From NCBI GenBank assembly GCA_035530875.1, contig DATKUB010000043.1, positions 1-49,627 of the forward strand: 49,627 nucleotides of DNA. Reading direction: 5' to 3'. The stretch is from JANXYY01 sp035530875 (lineage in GTDB: Bacteria; Actinomycetota; Actinomycetes; Nanopelagicales; Nanopelagicaceae). The notes under the pieces are model-generated. The model had not been told where the DNA came from and ran no database searches. It worked only from the letters and a program-made list of their open reading frames with translations. The translations under genes and the position numbers were made by a program. This document shows, piece after piece, positions 8,501 to 15,437 of this stretch; positions within the stretch are counted from its first letter, which is position 1; each line of letters starts with the position of its first letter.

Positions 8501-8670
8501 GGGCAACTGCATTTGGTGTCACAAAACCCGGCAGAGTTTTAATAGTCCACGACAGTACGAAAAGACGGGCCGGCATCTCACTGCAATTTCTCTTCGTTCT
8601 TGGCTTGTTGATATTCATTCTGCCAAGTGGACGTAAAAAGCGAGATAGACCAGACCAGGAAGTGGCCTGA
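5593..8670 (+). CDS. Large glycosyltransferase family 2 / multi-pass membrane protein
   Basis: 1025 residues. The N-terminal 260 residues are a GT-A glycosyltransferase: VLVTHDGARWLPEVLIAL, VDTGSTDRT, WLIHDDF with acidic D105-D106, and VSTAGMLVRADVLHELGGFDPHLSLFRDDVDFGWR, the acceptor/base region of GT2. From about residue 390 to 790 there are many hydrophobic segments separated by short loops, then an extracytoplasmic-looking region, and a last membrane segment near residue 1000 followed by the basic SGRKKRDRPDQ tail. Long GT2-membrane fusions are common next to whiB2 in actinobacteria, usually followed by a DUF5719 protein as here (the stop and next start overlap as TGATG). It probably builds or exports a cell-surface polysaccharide or glycolipid; the sugar and acceptor are unknown. 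Confidence 0.8.
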   Translation: MSNFESTPTQPRVLAVLVTHDGARWLPEVLIALNSQTKSPDRIIAVDTGSTDRTREILDYAGVEVVAADRDCGFGEAINLALVESPDWAGTEPGSAHEWLWLIHDDFAPAPDALELLLAAATADPSVAIAGPKLRGWHDREHLLEVGISIAGNGARWTGLERRERDQGQHDGVREVLSVSTAGMLVRADVLHELGGFDPHLSLFRDDVDFGWRAHVAGHRAICVTEAVGIHAEAAATERRKIDVDGAVFHRPHLLDRRNANYVLLVNCSSLRFVPELLRLTVSTALRAVGYFLAKLPGYAADETAALVLVLTRFDLIRSARKKRKKLRLLPANSVNRFLAPNRELIRSSFDAFRALVFRGAAPLAAPSTSFDDARMRISTEDYEDVLQDAGRSVVRKVLLRPVVAMSIVLAGLALVAGRNRLGALAGGALLPAPNGSGDFLSIYLNSWHPVSLGSAVAAPPWLPFLALAGLAVAGKAPLLITLLFLVAIPASAAAMYALMRKVTSERWLRVGASVLYALSPSVVTGIVDGHLSIVVISWLLPLLLLVAKPLLEIEKVSWRRIWSVGLLSSIVIAFAPIFALLLLITLVFSLVVAYRTDGRDLLRGRALRLAPLLASPLAVLFPWSLSALIHPTLWIQDPGLRIESGHALGLVLLSPGGLSAPPYWIGAGLCALLVMSLGVAANRYQVRHLLLVSLSILALAVPLSAVRISGQGSVRAMTPWLGSLTLSVTIVLLCAGVLTANGFASQLSSRGVGRDHVGTAVMVVILAVSALAMSVWFVGPGAVSENRANRTAVVPAFIQAASKGEQHPRTLLLEGHLGDARYAIVRDRPLQLGDAELIGGSVPVLDNTVAALVAGGTQNTSVRLGLLAIRYVFLAAPIDQSLLRSIDGVGGLSRVSSTARGILWKVGGVTSRVRFMNDKGYVAALPSDRVGAGVDIKKPGRIVIADRNDPGWRALEDGVQLTRSYAYGWATAFGVTKPGRVLIVHDSTKRRAGISLQFLFVLGLLIFILPSGRKKRDRPDQEVA

Positions 8671-10049
8671 TGCGTTGGCGGCTGCTCGTAATTTTTCTAG
8701 TCATCGTGACTGGTCTTAGCGTGGTTCAGGCTCGTGTGTCTCGAACATTCATCGAGGTGAGCAGAATTGCAACGGAAGCCCCGTCAATAATCTGTCCCGC
8801 TTCAGCACACGGAGCCACCATTGCCTTGAACGGTGAAAATATCTCGGTCAGCCCGCTTGGCAAATTACCAAAGGGAGTAAAGGATCGACCGTTTACGACG
8901 AGTGATCCCGTGACTTCTCGGCCAGTGTCTGGGAATCCGCACATCGTGGACAATTCGTCGGGTGGGATCACTCAACTCGATTCCACGTCCGCAGTATCTG
9001 GCTTGAAGTGTCCTTCGGTAGATACGTCATATTGGTTCGTTGGCGGGTCGGCTGCTTTAAACAGTCAAGACCAACTAATACTTTCCAATGCAAGCCATGG
9101 GGATGCCACGGCGACAATTCTTGCCTGGAGTGATAAGGGCCCAGTTCCCACCTATCCAGTGGTGGTTCCGGCTCAGAGCGGTATCCGCGTCGGGCTTGAT
9201 TCTGTTGCGCCAGGAGTGAGCGCGCTGGCGATTCATGTCCTAGTGCAATCAGGTCGAGTGGCTGCTTCGCTATTTGATCAAAGGTCACAGGGCTTGACCC
9301 AATTCGGAGCAGACTATGTTCCGCCAGGCATTGAGCCCGCCAAGAATTTCGTTCTGCTTGGAGTTCCACAAACACCAATCATTACGGCGCCAATTTCTAA
9401 GTCTAAGAAGAAGACTTCCACTTCGACTCCGGTGTCGGACAGTCGAGTCCTCAGGCTGCTTTCGCCGAGAGTCGATGCGTCCGTCCGGGTCGATGTAAGC
9501 GGTGCTGGAGATTTCTTTACGCCCTTGGGGTTGGACCATATTGAGCTGAAAGCGGGCGTGGTCAAGGACATAACAGTCACGGCGGCGCTTGCGTCATCGG
9601 TTTACTCTTTTGTTGTCACCGCTGATTCTCCAGTAGTGGCCGGTGTCTTCTCCAGTATTGCGCTCACCGGTGGTAGCGATATTGCCTGGACGGCCAGTAC
9701 ACCAGTGTTGTCCTCTGATGCGATCGACGCCAGTTTTAATGGAACCCACTACACCTTCTTCTCTCCAATTGACGCAAGCGTCCAGGTTTCGGCTACCGGT
9801 GCTAGCCCAACACCGACAACGCAGGTTCTGGTAATTCCAGCAAATACCGTCGTTTCGTGGGCACCAAAGAAGTCCACAACCGGAGTCATCGGCGTCAGAA
9901 TTCATCCCGTCGGTAAGAGCATTTATGCGGCCAGCCTCTTTCGAAGCAACTCTGGCCTCACTACATCTCCAATTCGCTCGCTCAGCATGACTGGAAAGTC
10001 GACCATGGCGGTACCGCAGGCTGATGTCGGCGTGGGTATGCCGCGTTAG
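8670..10049 (+). CDS. DUF5719-family secreted or membrane-anchored protein
   Basis: 459 residues. The N-terminus MRWRLLVIFLVIVTGLSVVQA is a signal peptide or signal anchor; the rest is a Ser/Thr/Val-rich, probably beta-rich extracytoplasmic domain with few charged clusters and four scattered cysteines. Two weakly repeated halves can be made out (SGRVAASLFDQRSQGL near residue 195 and SIYAASLFRSNSGL near 420). DUF5719 proteins follow this kind of glycosyltransferase in many actinobacteria, and the one-base overlap of the two genes supports translational coupling and a joint role at the cell surface. No catalytic motif is recognisable. The assignment rests mainly on context and composition. Confidence 0.6.
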   Translation: MRWRLLVIFLVIVTGLSVVQARVSRTFIEVSRIATEAPSIICPASAHGATIALNGENISVSPLGKLPKGVKDRPFTTSDPVTSRPVSGNPHIVDNSSGGITQLDSTSAVSGLKCPSVDTSYWFVGGSAALNSQDQLILSNASHGDATATILAWSDKGPVPTYPVVVPAQSGIRVGLDSVAPGVSALAIHVLVQSGRVAASLFDQRSQGLTQFGADYVPPGIEPAKNFVLLGVPQTPIITAPISKSKKKTSTSTPVSDSRVLRLLSPRVDASVRVDVSGAGDFFTPLGLDHIELKAGVVKDITVTAALASSVYSFVVTADSPVVAGVFSSIALTGGSDIAWTASTPVLSSDAIDASFNGTHYTFFSPIDASVQVSATGASPTPTTQVLVIPANTVVSWAPKKSTTGVIGVRIHPVGKSIYAASLFRSNSGLTTSPIRSLSMTGKSTMAVPQADVGVGMPR

Positions 10050-10075
10050 CTCACGGCTGCGATACGGTCACGCCT

Positions 10076-10423
10076 ATGACAGTTCGTCGTTGTTCACGTA
10101 CGGCATGCAATCGCGTGGCTGAAGCAACGCTGACTTATGTTTACGCTGAATCGACAGCCGTGGTGGGTCCGCTGGCAACCTATTCAGAGCCGCACTGTTA
10201 TGACCTTTGCGGACCTCACAGCGAGAAACTCACCGCTCCAATCGGTTGGGAGGTTATGCGTCTATCAGCTCCATCCTCAGAACCAATGCCTAGCGACGAA
10301 GACCTTATGGCAATCGCTGAAGCTGTCCGAGAGACCGCCAAGACTGACCTACGCCGAAGCGACGAGTCACTTCCAGAAATTGGGCGACGCGGGCATCTGC
10401 GGGCCCTTCCTCCGACGAACTAA
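10076..10423 (+). CDS. DUF3499-family protein
   Basis: 115 residues from ATG at 10076. The N-terminal VRRCSRTACNRVAEATLTYVYAESTAVVGPL and EPHCYDLCGPHSEKLTAPIGWEVMRL match DUF3499 (Rv3258c), a short actinobacterial protein with a conserved Cys pair and a Cys/His set that could hold zinc. The C-terminal 45 residues are charged and poorly conserved. It always sits close to phosphomannomutase in actinobacteria, as here, with the manB start 35 bp downstream. Its biochemical function is unknown. Confidence 0.85.
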   Translation: MTVRRCSRTACNRVAEATLTYVYAESTAVVGPLATYSEPHCYDLCGPHSEKLTAPIGWEVMRLSAPSSEPMPSDEDLMAIAEAVRETAKTDLRRSDESLPEIGRRGHLRALPPTN

Positions 10424-10458
10424 ATCTCTGCGCTGCACATCCCGGCTAGGCTCTATTC

Positions 10459-11826
10459 ATGAGTGGTTTTGAGGCGAATCTCCTTGATGCGGTCATAAAG
10501 GCTTACGACATACGCGGCAAGGTTCCCCAACAATTAACGACCGAATTAGCATTCGCAGTGGGGGCGGCGTTTGTCCGCTTGCTAGGTGCACATAAAGGCG
10601 CCGTAGTAGTTGGTGAAGATATGCGACCCTCGTCCCCTTCACTAGCACAAGCTTTTGCAGATGGCGTAAATTCCCAAGGAGCCGACGTCTTGCGGATCGG
10701 GCTGGCTTCGACCGATCAGTTGTATTTCGCTTCAGGGACGTTGAATTTACCCGGGGCTATGTTCACGGCTAGCCACAACCCCGCCGAATACAACGGCATC
10801 AAGTTGTGCCGCGCGGGTGCTGCGCCGGTGGGACAAGATTCCGGCCTTCGACCAATCCGGGACGAACTCGCTTCTGGAGTTCCGGTCTGGAGTGGCCCAA
10901 CCGGCAAAACGCTCACTCGCGACATCCTCTCGGATTACGCGACTCACCTTATTTCGCTTGTCGATCTTGCGAACATCCGCCCATTGGTGGTTGCTGTCGA
11001 TGCTGGCAATGGAATGGCTGGGCACACTGTGCCGGAAGTTCTGAGTCGCCTGCCAGTGAAAGTAATTCCAATCTACTTCGAGCTGGACGGCACTTTTCCG
11101 AATCACGAAGCCAATCCGATGGATCCAGCGAACCTACGAGATCTTCAGGCGGCCGTAAAGGCGAATGGTGCCGATATTGGGCTTGCCTTCGATGGAGATG
11201 CCGATCGATGTTTTATCGTCGATGAAATCGGAGATATTGTCAGCCCGTCTACCCTCTGTTGCCTGATTGCCAAGTACGAACTTCAAAAGCACAGGGGTGC
11301 CAAGATTATTCATAATCTAATCACCTCGAGAGCGGTGCCTGAGGTCATTATCGAAAATGGCGGCACACCAGTCAGGACTCGAGTAGGCCATTCGTTTATT
11401 AAAGCGGAAATGGCTGCTACCGGAGCTGTCTTTGGGGGAGAGCACTCAGGGCACTTTTACTTCGCTGATTTCTGGAATGCAGATTCTGGAATGCTTGCCG
11501 CGCTATATGCAATTTCAGCGCTTGGCAATTCGACTGAGTCACTATCAAAAATCCTTAAGCCGTATGATCGCTATGTAGTCAGCGGTGAGATCAATTCGCA
11601 GGTCACTGATTCCCAAAGGAGCATCGAACGAGTTAAGGTCGAATTTGAGCCTCGAGCCGGAGTGACAATGGACTTCTTAGATGGGATGACTGTGTCGGCG
11701 GAGGATTGGTGGTTCAATTTGCGTGCGTCAAACACGGAGCCGCTCTTAAGACTCAATGCCGAGGCGATCACCGAAGATGAGATGCACGCAATCAGCGACG
11801 AAGTGCTTTCGTTAGTGAGGGAATGA
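10459..11826 (+). CDS. manB: Phosphomannomutase / phosphoglucomutase
   Basis: 455 residues, the usual alpha-D-phosphohexomutase length. The four domain signatures are in order: the phosphoserine loop TASHNPAEYNGIK (about residues 98-110), the metal-binding loop FDGDADRCFIVDE (about residues 244-256), the sugar-binding GEHSGHFYF (about 325-333) and the phosphate-binding SNTEPLLRLN near the C-terminus. It interconverts mannose-6-phosphate and mannose-1-phosphate, the substrate of the pyrophosphorylase at 1173-2183, and so supplies GDP-mannose for mannosylated lipids and glycans. The orthologous place in M. tuberculosis is Rv3257c (ManB). The stop codon overlaps the start of the Trm112-like gene. 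Confidence 0.93.
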   Translation: MSGFEANLLDAVIKAYDIRGKVPQQLTTELAFAVGAAFVRLLGAHKGAVVVGEDMRPSSPSLAQAFADGVNSQGADVLRIGLASTDQLYFASGTLNLPGAMFTASHNPAEYNGIKLCRAGAAPVGQDSGLRPIRDELASGVPVWSGPTGKTLTRDILSDYATHLISLVDLANIRPLVVAVDAGNGMAGHTVPEVLSRLPVKVIPIYFELDGTFPNHEANPMDPANLRDLQAAVKANGADIGLAFDGDADRCFIVDEIGDIVSPSTLCCLIAKYELQKHRGAKIIHNLITSRAVPEVIIENGGTPVRTRVGHSFIKAEMAATGAVFGGEHSGHFYFADFWNADSGMLAALYAISALGNSTESLSKILKPYDRYVVSGEINSQVTDSQRSIERVKVEFEPRAGVTMDFLDGMTVSAEDWWFNLRASNTEPLLRLNAEAITEDEMHAISDEVLSLVRE

Positions 11827-11993
11827 TGAGCTTAGATCCAAGACTGTTGGAGTTATTGGCATGCCCTAGCTGCCACGCGTCCATCGAAGTGATCGGGGAC
11901 GAAGTGTGCTGTACCGGTTGTGCGCTCGCATACCCAATTAGGGATGACATCCCGGTTATGTTGATCGACCAAGCGCGTACACGACAAGGTTAA
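11823..11993 (+). CDS. Trm112-family zinc-ribbon protein
   Basis: A small gene of 56 codons starting at ATG 11823, or 55 from ATG 11826, overlapping the manB stop as ATGA. The protein reads MSLDPRLLELLACPSC, then a stretch with CCTGC, then ALAYPIRDDIPVML. That is the Trm112/YcaR pattern: a Cys4 zinc ribbon followed by the conserved Y-P-I-R-D-x-I-P-V-M-L end. Bacterial members are small and of uncertain role; eukaryotic Trm112 activates methyltransferases. Tight coupling with manB is seen across actinobacteria. The next gene starts 6 bases after the stop. Confidence 0.85.
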   Translation: MMSLDPRLLELLACPSCHASIEVIGDEVCCTGCALAYPIRDDIPVMLIDQARTRQG

Positions 11994-11999
11994 GAGCGA

Positions 12000-12917
12000 A
12001 TGAGTGGGCCCTCGGAAGGTCGTACCGCAGTAGTTGTCGCCCTGGCCGCTAATTTAGCTATCGCAGTTAGCAAGTTTCTCGCGTTCGCTTTCACGGGTTC
12101 AAGTTCCATGCTTGCCGAAGGCGTGCACTCGGTGGCCGATTCAGGAAATCAGATCTTGCTTATCATCGGAGGGAAGCGATCCAAACGGGTAGCCACGGCC
12201 GAGCACCCTTTTGGTTACGGCCGAGACCGATACATCTACTCGTTTCTCGTCGCCATTGTGCTTTTTTCGGTTGGTGGGCTCTTTGCCGTTTTTGAGGGCG
12301 CCCAGAAACTACGACACCCACATGAAATAACCTCGCCTGGTTGGGCGTTGGCAACTCTCGCGGTAGCGCTTCTTCTCGAATCAATTTCATTGCGCACGGC
12401 CTATGCGCTCGGTCGTGTTGCGAAAGCAGAGTTGAGTTGGGCTGCGTACATAAGGCAAGCAAAGGCGCCTGAGTTACCTGTTGTCTTGCTGGAAGATTTC
12501 GCGGCTCTGGTTGGGTTGATAATCGCCGCGTTAGCCGTAGGGGCGACCATCGTGTTTCATGCTCCGGTTCTTGACGGAGTAGGGACCTTGTTGATTGGCG
12601 TGCTTCTCATCAGCGTGGCGGTTGTTCTGGCAATCGAAAGCAAGAGCCTCTTACTTGGAGAGGCTGCCTCGTCGAGTGATGCAATTAAAATCCATAACGC
12701 CCTGCTAGAGACCGACCAAGTGGAGCGAGTTATTCATTTGAGGACCCTGCACTTGAGTCCCGATGAAATATTGGTAGCAGCCAAGATTGCAATTCGACAT
12801 GATTCGACTGCGCTTTCCATTGCTCGCGCGATTGACGCAGCCGAGGTGCGGATTCGAAGTGCTGTACCCAAGGCCACTTTGATTTATCTTGAGCCAGATA
12901 TCGATAGAGAAGGGTGA
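12000..12917 (+). CDS. Cation diffusion facilitator family transporter
   Basis: 305 residues. The N-terminal part has hydrophobic segments and the CDF signature GSSSMLAEGVHSVADSGNQILLIIGGKRS, in which His and Asp of HSVAD are expected metal ligands; a second membrane HxxxD-like site is less plain (LLEDFAALVGL with Asp). The C-terminal 90 residues form the cytoplasmic metallochaperone-like domain (IHLRTLHLSPDEILVAAKIAIR). CDF proteins exchange Zn2+, Fe2+, Co2+ or Mn2+ for protons across the inner membrane; the metal cannot be read from the sequence. It begins 6 bases after the Trm112-like gene, so it probably belongs to the manB transcript, and it converges on the MerR-like gene. Confidence 0.85.
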   Translation: MSGPSEGRTAVVVALAANLAIAVSKFLAFAFTGSSSMLAEGVHSVADSGNQILLIIGGKRSKRVATAEHPFGYGRDRYIYSFLVAIVLFSVGGLFAVFEGAQKLRHPHEITSPGWALATLAVALLLESISLRTAYALGRVAKAELSWAAYIRQAKAPELPVVLLEDFAALVGLIIAALAVGATIVFHAPVLDGVGTLLIGVLLISVAVVLAIESKSLLLGEAASSSDAIKIHNALLETDQVERVIHLRTLHLSPDEILVAAKIAIRHDSTALSIARAIDAAEVRIRSAVPKATLIYLEPDIDREG

Positions 12918-12941
12918 ATTAACGGCGCATGACGTTTCGTT

Positions 12942-13364
12942 TTACGCCTTTTGTAATTTTGGGAGTACTGATTCCATTTCGACAGTGCCTCGGTTAGGCC
13001 CAGGTCCAGCCGGGTTAGAAGATTTCGCATCAGACAACAGTGCAAGAGCTTTTTGCTGCTCAAAGTTGAGCACGGCGCCGCTGGCCACCAGTCGGCTGGT
13101 CATCTCTGCCAGCGCTTGAATTCTTCCAGCTAAGGCGGGAGTGGTTAGAGCTCGTAGTGCAAATGCGAGTTCACTTGGCGACACCCCGTAGTTGCGCTCG
13201 ATAGCTTCAGCTAGGCGCAGAGCGGCCAGGTCAGCTTCGGTAAAGCGCCGATGCCGTCGAGGCTCGCGCATTGGCCCTAAGAGTCCCAATTTCTCTCGAT
13301 ACCGCACGATTCGCGCGGTCGAGTTGAGTCGTATAGCCGCCTGATCTGCACTCAACACAGCCAA
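12942..13364 (-). CDS. MerR-family-like transcriptional regulator
   Basis: 140 residues. TARIVRYREKLGLLGPMREPRRHRRFTEADLAALRLAEAI is a MerR-type winged helix-turn-helix (R-Y-R/Y-E-K-x-G-L-L-x-P then R-R-Y/F-x-x-x-D-L). The usual C-terminal ligand-binding Cys or coiled coil is replaced by a short Ala-rich helix and a polar tail, so the signal is unknown. The longest frame starts with TTG at 13364, but TAATAT at 13366-13371 would place transcription start on GTG 13358 (residue 3), making a leaderless message from that GTG likely. It is divergent from ahcY and may regulate itself, ahcY or neither. Confidence 0.75.
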   Translation of the reverse strand: MAVLSADQAAIRLNSTARIVRYREKLGLLGPMREPRRHRRFTEADLAALRLAEAIERNYGVSPSELAFALRALTTPALAGRIQALAEMTSRLVASGAVLNFEQQKALALLSDAKSSNPAGPGPNRGTVEMESVLPKLQKA

Positions 13365-13419
13365 ATATTACAAGATTGTGTCATATTAGCCAACGACACT
13401 CCTGATTTTGCTGGTCTAC

Positions 13420-13450
13420 CGCCTACGGTTAGCAGATAACCAACGAGGCG
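13420..13450 (+). promoter_or_regulatory. Structured RNA leader upstream of ahcY
   Basis: CGCCT (13420-13424), GGTTA (13427-13431), loop GCAGA, TAACC (13437-13441), AGGCG (13446-13450) form a two-tier hairpin with a small internal loop, about 40 bases before the ahcY GTG start. A further short pairing CGAG (13457-13460) with CTCG (13483-13486) is possible. It does not match the S-adenosylhomocysteine riboswitch order as I know it. Confidence 0.4.
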
Positions 13451-13491
13451 CCAATCCGAGAACCCTCAATTTGTCCGAAAGGCTCGACCTA

Positions 13492-14760
13492 GTGACTCTC
13501 CCAAAACATGACATTGCAGATCCCTCTCTTGTGGAATCCGGCCGCAAACGAATCGAATGGGCAGAACGGTCCATGCCTGTTCTTTCCCAAATCCGCGAAC
13601 GTTTCGAACAAGATCAACCTTTTGTTGGCGTTAAAATTGCAGCCTGCATGCACGTCACAACAGAGACGGCAAACCTGATGCGCGCATTGAAAGCTGGTGG
13701 GGCAGACATCGCGCTCTGTGCATCAAATCCGCTTTCTACTCAAGATGACACTGCGGCGGCACTCGTTCATGAGTATGGGATCAGCGTTTTTGCCCGTAAC
13801 GGGATTGATCGCGATGGCTATTACCGTCATATCAACGCAGCCTTGGATATCGCCCCACATCAGGTTTTTGATGATGGATGCGACTTGGTCAACACGCTTC
13901 ATACTGAGCGGCGAGAACTTCTCCCAGGGGTACGTGGGGGGTGCGAAGAAACAACAACAGGTGTGATCCGACTTCACCAGATGGCCAAGGACGGGGCGTT
14001 GACTTTCCCTATGGTCGCCGTGAACGACACCGACACCAAGCACATGTTTGACAATCGATACGGAACCGGGCAATCCACGATTGATGCAATCTTTCGTGCC
14101 ACTAATACTCTGATCGCGGGCAAGGTGTTCGTGGTCGCTGGGTATGGCTACTGCGGCAAAGGCGTCTCAGAGCGTGCAAAGGGTCTCGGAGCTGATGTGG
14201 TTGTAACCGAAATCGACCCGACCAAGGCGCTCGATGCGAAAATGCAGGGATATCGAGTAATGCCGATGACGGAGGCGGCGGCGATCGGCGACATCTTCGT
14301 CACTGTGACTGGTAATCGCGACGTACTCCGCGAAGAGCATTTCGCGGTGATGAAAGACGGCGCTATTTTTGCTAACTCAGGGCACTTTGATATCGAAATC
14401 GACGTCAAATGGCTTGAGGAGAATGCAGTAGCCAAAAATTCCAAAATTCGTCACCAAACCGATGAGTACGTTCTTAGAGACGGGCGTCGGTTACTGCTGT
14501 TAGCTGAAGGTCGCCTAGTTAACTTAGGGGCGGCTGAAGGTCATCCGGCAGCGGTAATGGATATGTCATTTGCTGACCAAGCGCTGACGGCCGAATGGCT
14601 CGTTGAGAATGCTCCGTCATTAGATGCTGGTGTCTATGAGGTACCAACTGAAATTGATAAGGAAGTTGCGCGCTTGAAACTGGCGAGTATGCACGTTGAC
14701 CTCGACGTACTCACGCCGGCTCAAGTCAAGTACCTCAACTCTTGGGATAACGGTAGCTAA
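13492..14760 (+). CDS. ahcY: Adenosylhomocysteinase, short archaeal/Thermotoga type
   Basis: 422 residues from GTG at 13492 (VTLPKHDIADPSL). A longer open frame reaches 13408, but the family starts at about this point. SAH hydrolase cleaves S-adenosylhomocysteine into adenosine and homocysteine with tightly bound NAD. Visible marks are CMHVTTETANLM and ASNPLSTQDD of the substrate site, EETTTGVIRL, the catalytic Lys/Asp in NDTDTKHMFDNRYGTGQS, and the NAD loop GYGYCGKG (residues 217-224). The roughly 40-residue insertion typical of the 480-495 residue actinobacterial and eukaryotic form is absent. The end, VKYLNSWDNGS, is of the archaeal kind and lacks the Lys...Tyr C-terminus of the long form. 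The stop overlaps the mtrA start by one base. Confidence 0.92.
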   Translation: MTLPKHDIADPSLVESGRKRIEWAERSMPVLSQIRERFEQDQPFVGVKIAACMHVTTETANLMRALKAGGADIALCASNPLSTQDDTAAALVHEYGISVFARNGIDRDGYYRHINAALDIAPHQVFDDGCDLVNTLHTERRELLPGVRGGCEETTTGVIRLHQMAKDGALTFPMVAVNDTDTKHMFDNRYGTGQSTIDAIFRATNTLIAGKVFVVAGYGYCGKGVSERAKGLGADVVVTEIDPTKALDAKMQGYRVMPMTEAAAIGDIFVTVTGNRDVLREEHFAVMKDGAIFANSGHFDIEIDVKWLEENAVAKNSKIRHQTDEYVLRDGRRLLLLAEGRLVNLGAAEGHPAAVMDMSFADQALTAEWLVENAPSLDAGVYEVPTEIDKEVARLKLASMHVDLDVLTPAQVKYLNSWDNGS

Positions 14761-15437
14761 TGAGTCGCATATTGGTGGTTGAGGACGAGCCTGACATAGC
14801 CGAGATGTTAGGCATAATCCTTGCGAGCGAGGGTTTTGAGATTGACCTGGTTAAACATGGGGAAGAGGTTATGAAAGCCTTTTCGTCGCATCCTCCCGAT
14901 TTGGTGCTCTTGGATCTAATGTTGCCTGGAATTGATGGAATTGAAGTCTGTCGGCGCCTTAGGTCAATCTCTGCCGTCCCGATCATCATGCTCACAGCCA
15001 AGAGCGAGCCTGAAGATGTCGTTCTTGGGCTTGATGCTGGCGCCGACGATTACATAATCAAGCCGCCGCGTCGACCCGAGTTGATTGCTCGGGTGCGAGC
15101 CTGCCTTCGCCGAGTGGAACCCGCCCAGACGGCTCTTCTTCGGATCGGAGATTTGAGCATCGATGTCCAAGGCCATCAGGTGAGCAGAGAAGGCGAGGCC
15201 ATCGGTTTGACGCCCTTGGAATTTGATCTACTGAATACGATCGCCCGTGTCCCTGGCAAGGTTTTCACTCGTGATGAGTTGCTGGAAACGGTTTGGGGCT
15301 ACCGACACACAGCAGACACTCGTTTGGTCAATGTCCACGTGCAACGCCTTCGCGCAAAAATTGAACGCGATCCAGACCAGCCCGAAATCCTCGTGACCGT
15401 GCGGGGAATTGGGTACAAGGCGGGCACGACGCATTAG
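14760..15437 (+). CDS. mtrA: Response regulator MtrA (OmpR/PhoB family)
   Basis: 225 residues. The receiver domain (1-120) has the acidic pair E8-D9, the phosphoacceptor D52 in LVLLDLMLPGIDG, Thr in IIMLTAKSE, and Lys in YIIKPP. The C-terminal winged helix ends GYRHTADTRLVNVHVQRLRAKIERDPDQPEILVTVRGIGYKAG, typical OmpR type and very like MtrA. MtrA-MtrB control cell-wall hydrolases, division and osmotic response in actinobacteria. Genes ahcY-mtrA-mtrB-lpqB are coupled by 1, 1 and 4 base overlaps. A small oddity is KPPRRPELIAR where MtrA proteins normally have KPF[KR]PKELVAR: the residue after the invariant Lys-Pro is Pro rather than Phe. Confidence 0.92.
   Translation: MSRILVVEDEPDIAEMLGIILASEGFEIDLVKHGEEVMKAFSSHPPDLVLLDLMLPGIDGIEVCRRLRSISAVPIIMLTAKSEPEDVVLGLDAGADDYIIKPPRRPELIARVRACLRRVEPAQTALLRIGDLSIDVQGHQVSREGEAIGLTPLEFDLLNTIARVPGKVFTRDELLETVWGYRHTADTRLVNVHVQRLRAKIERDPDQPEILVTVRGIGYKAGTTH

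Noticed and set aside
13411..13491. S-adenosylhomocysteine riboswitch before ahcY
   Set aside because: The conserved order of CCGAG, the GAGCGC/GCGCUC pairing and GGCUCGG is not present; only isolated similar words occur.
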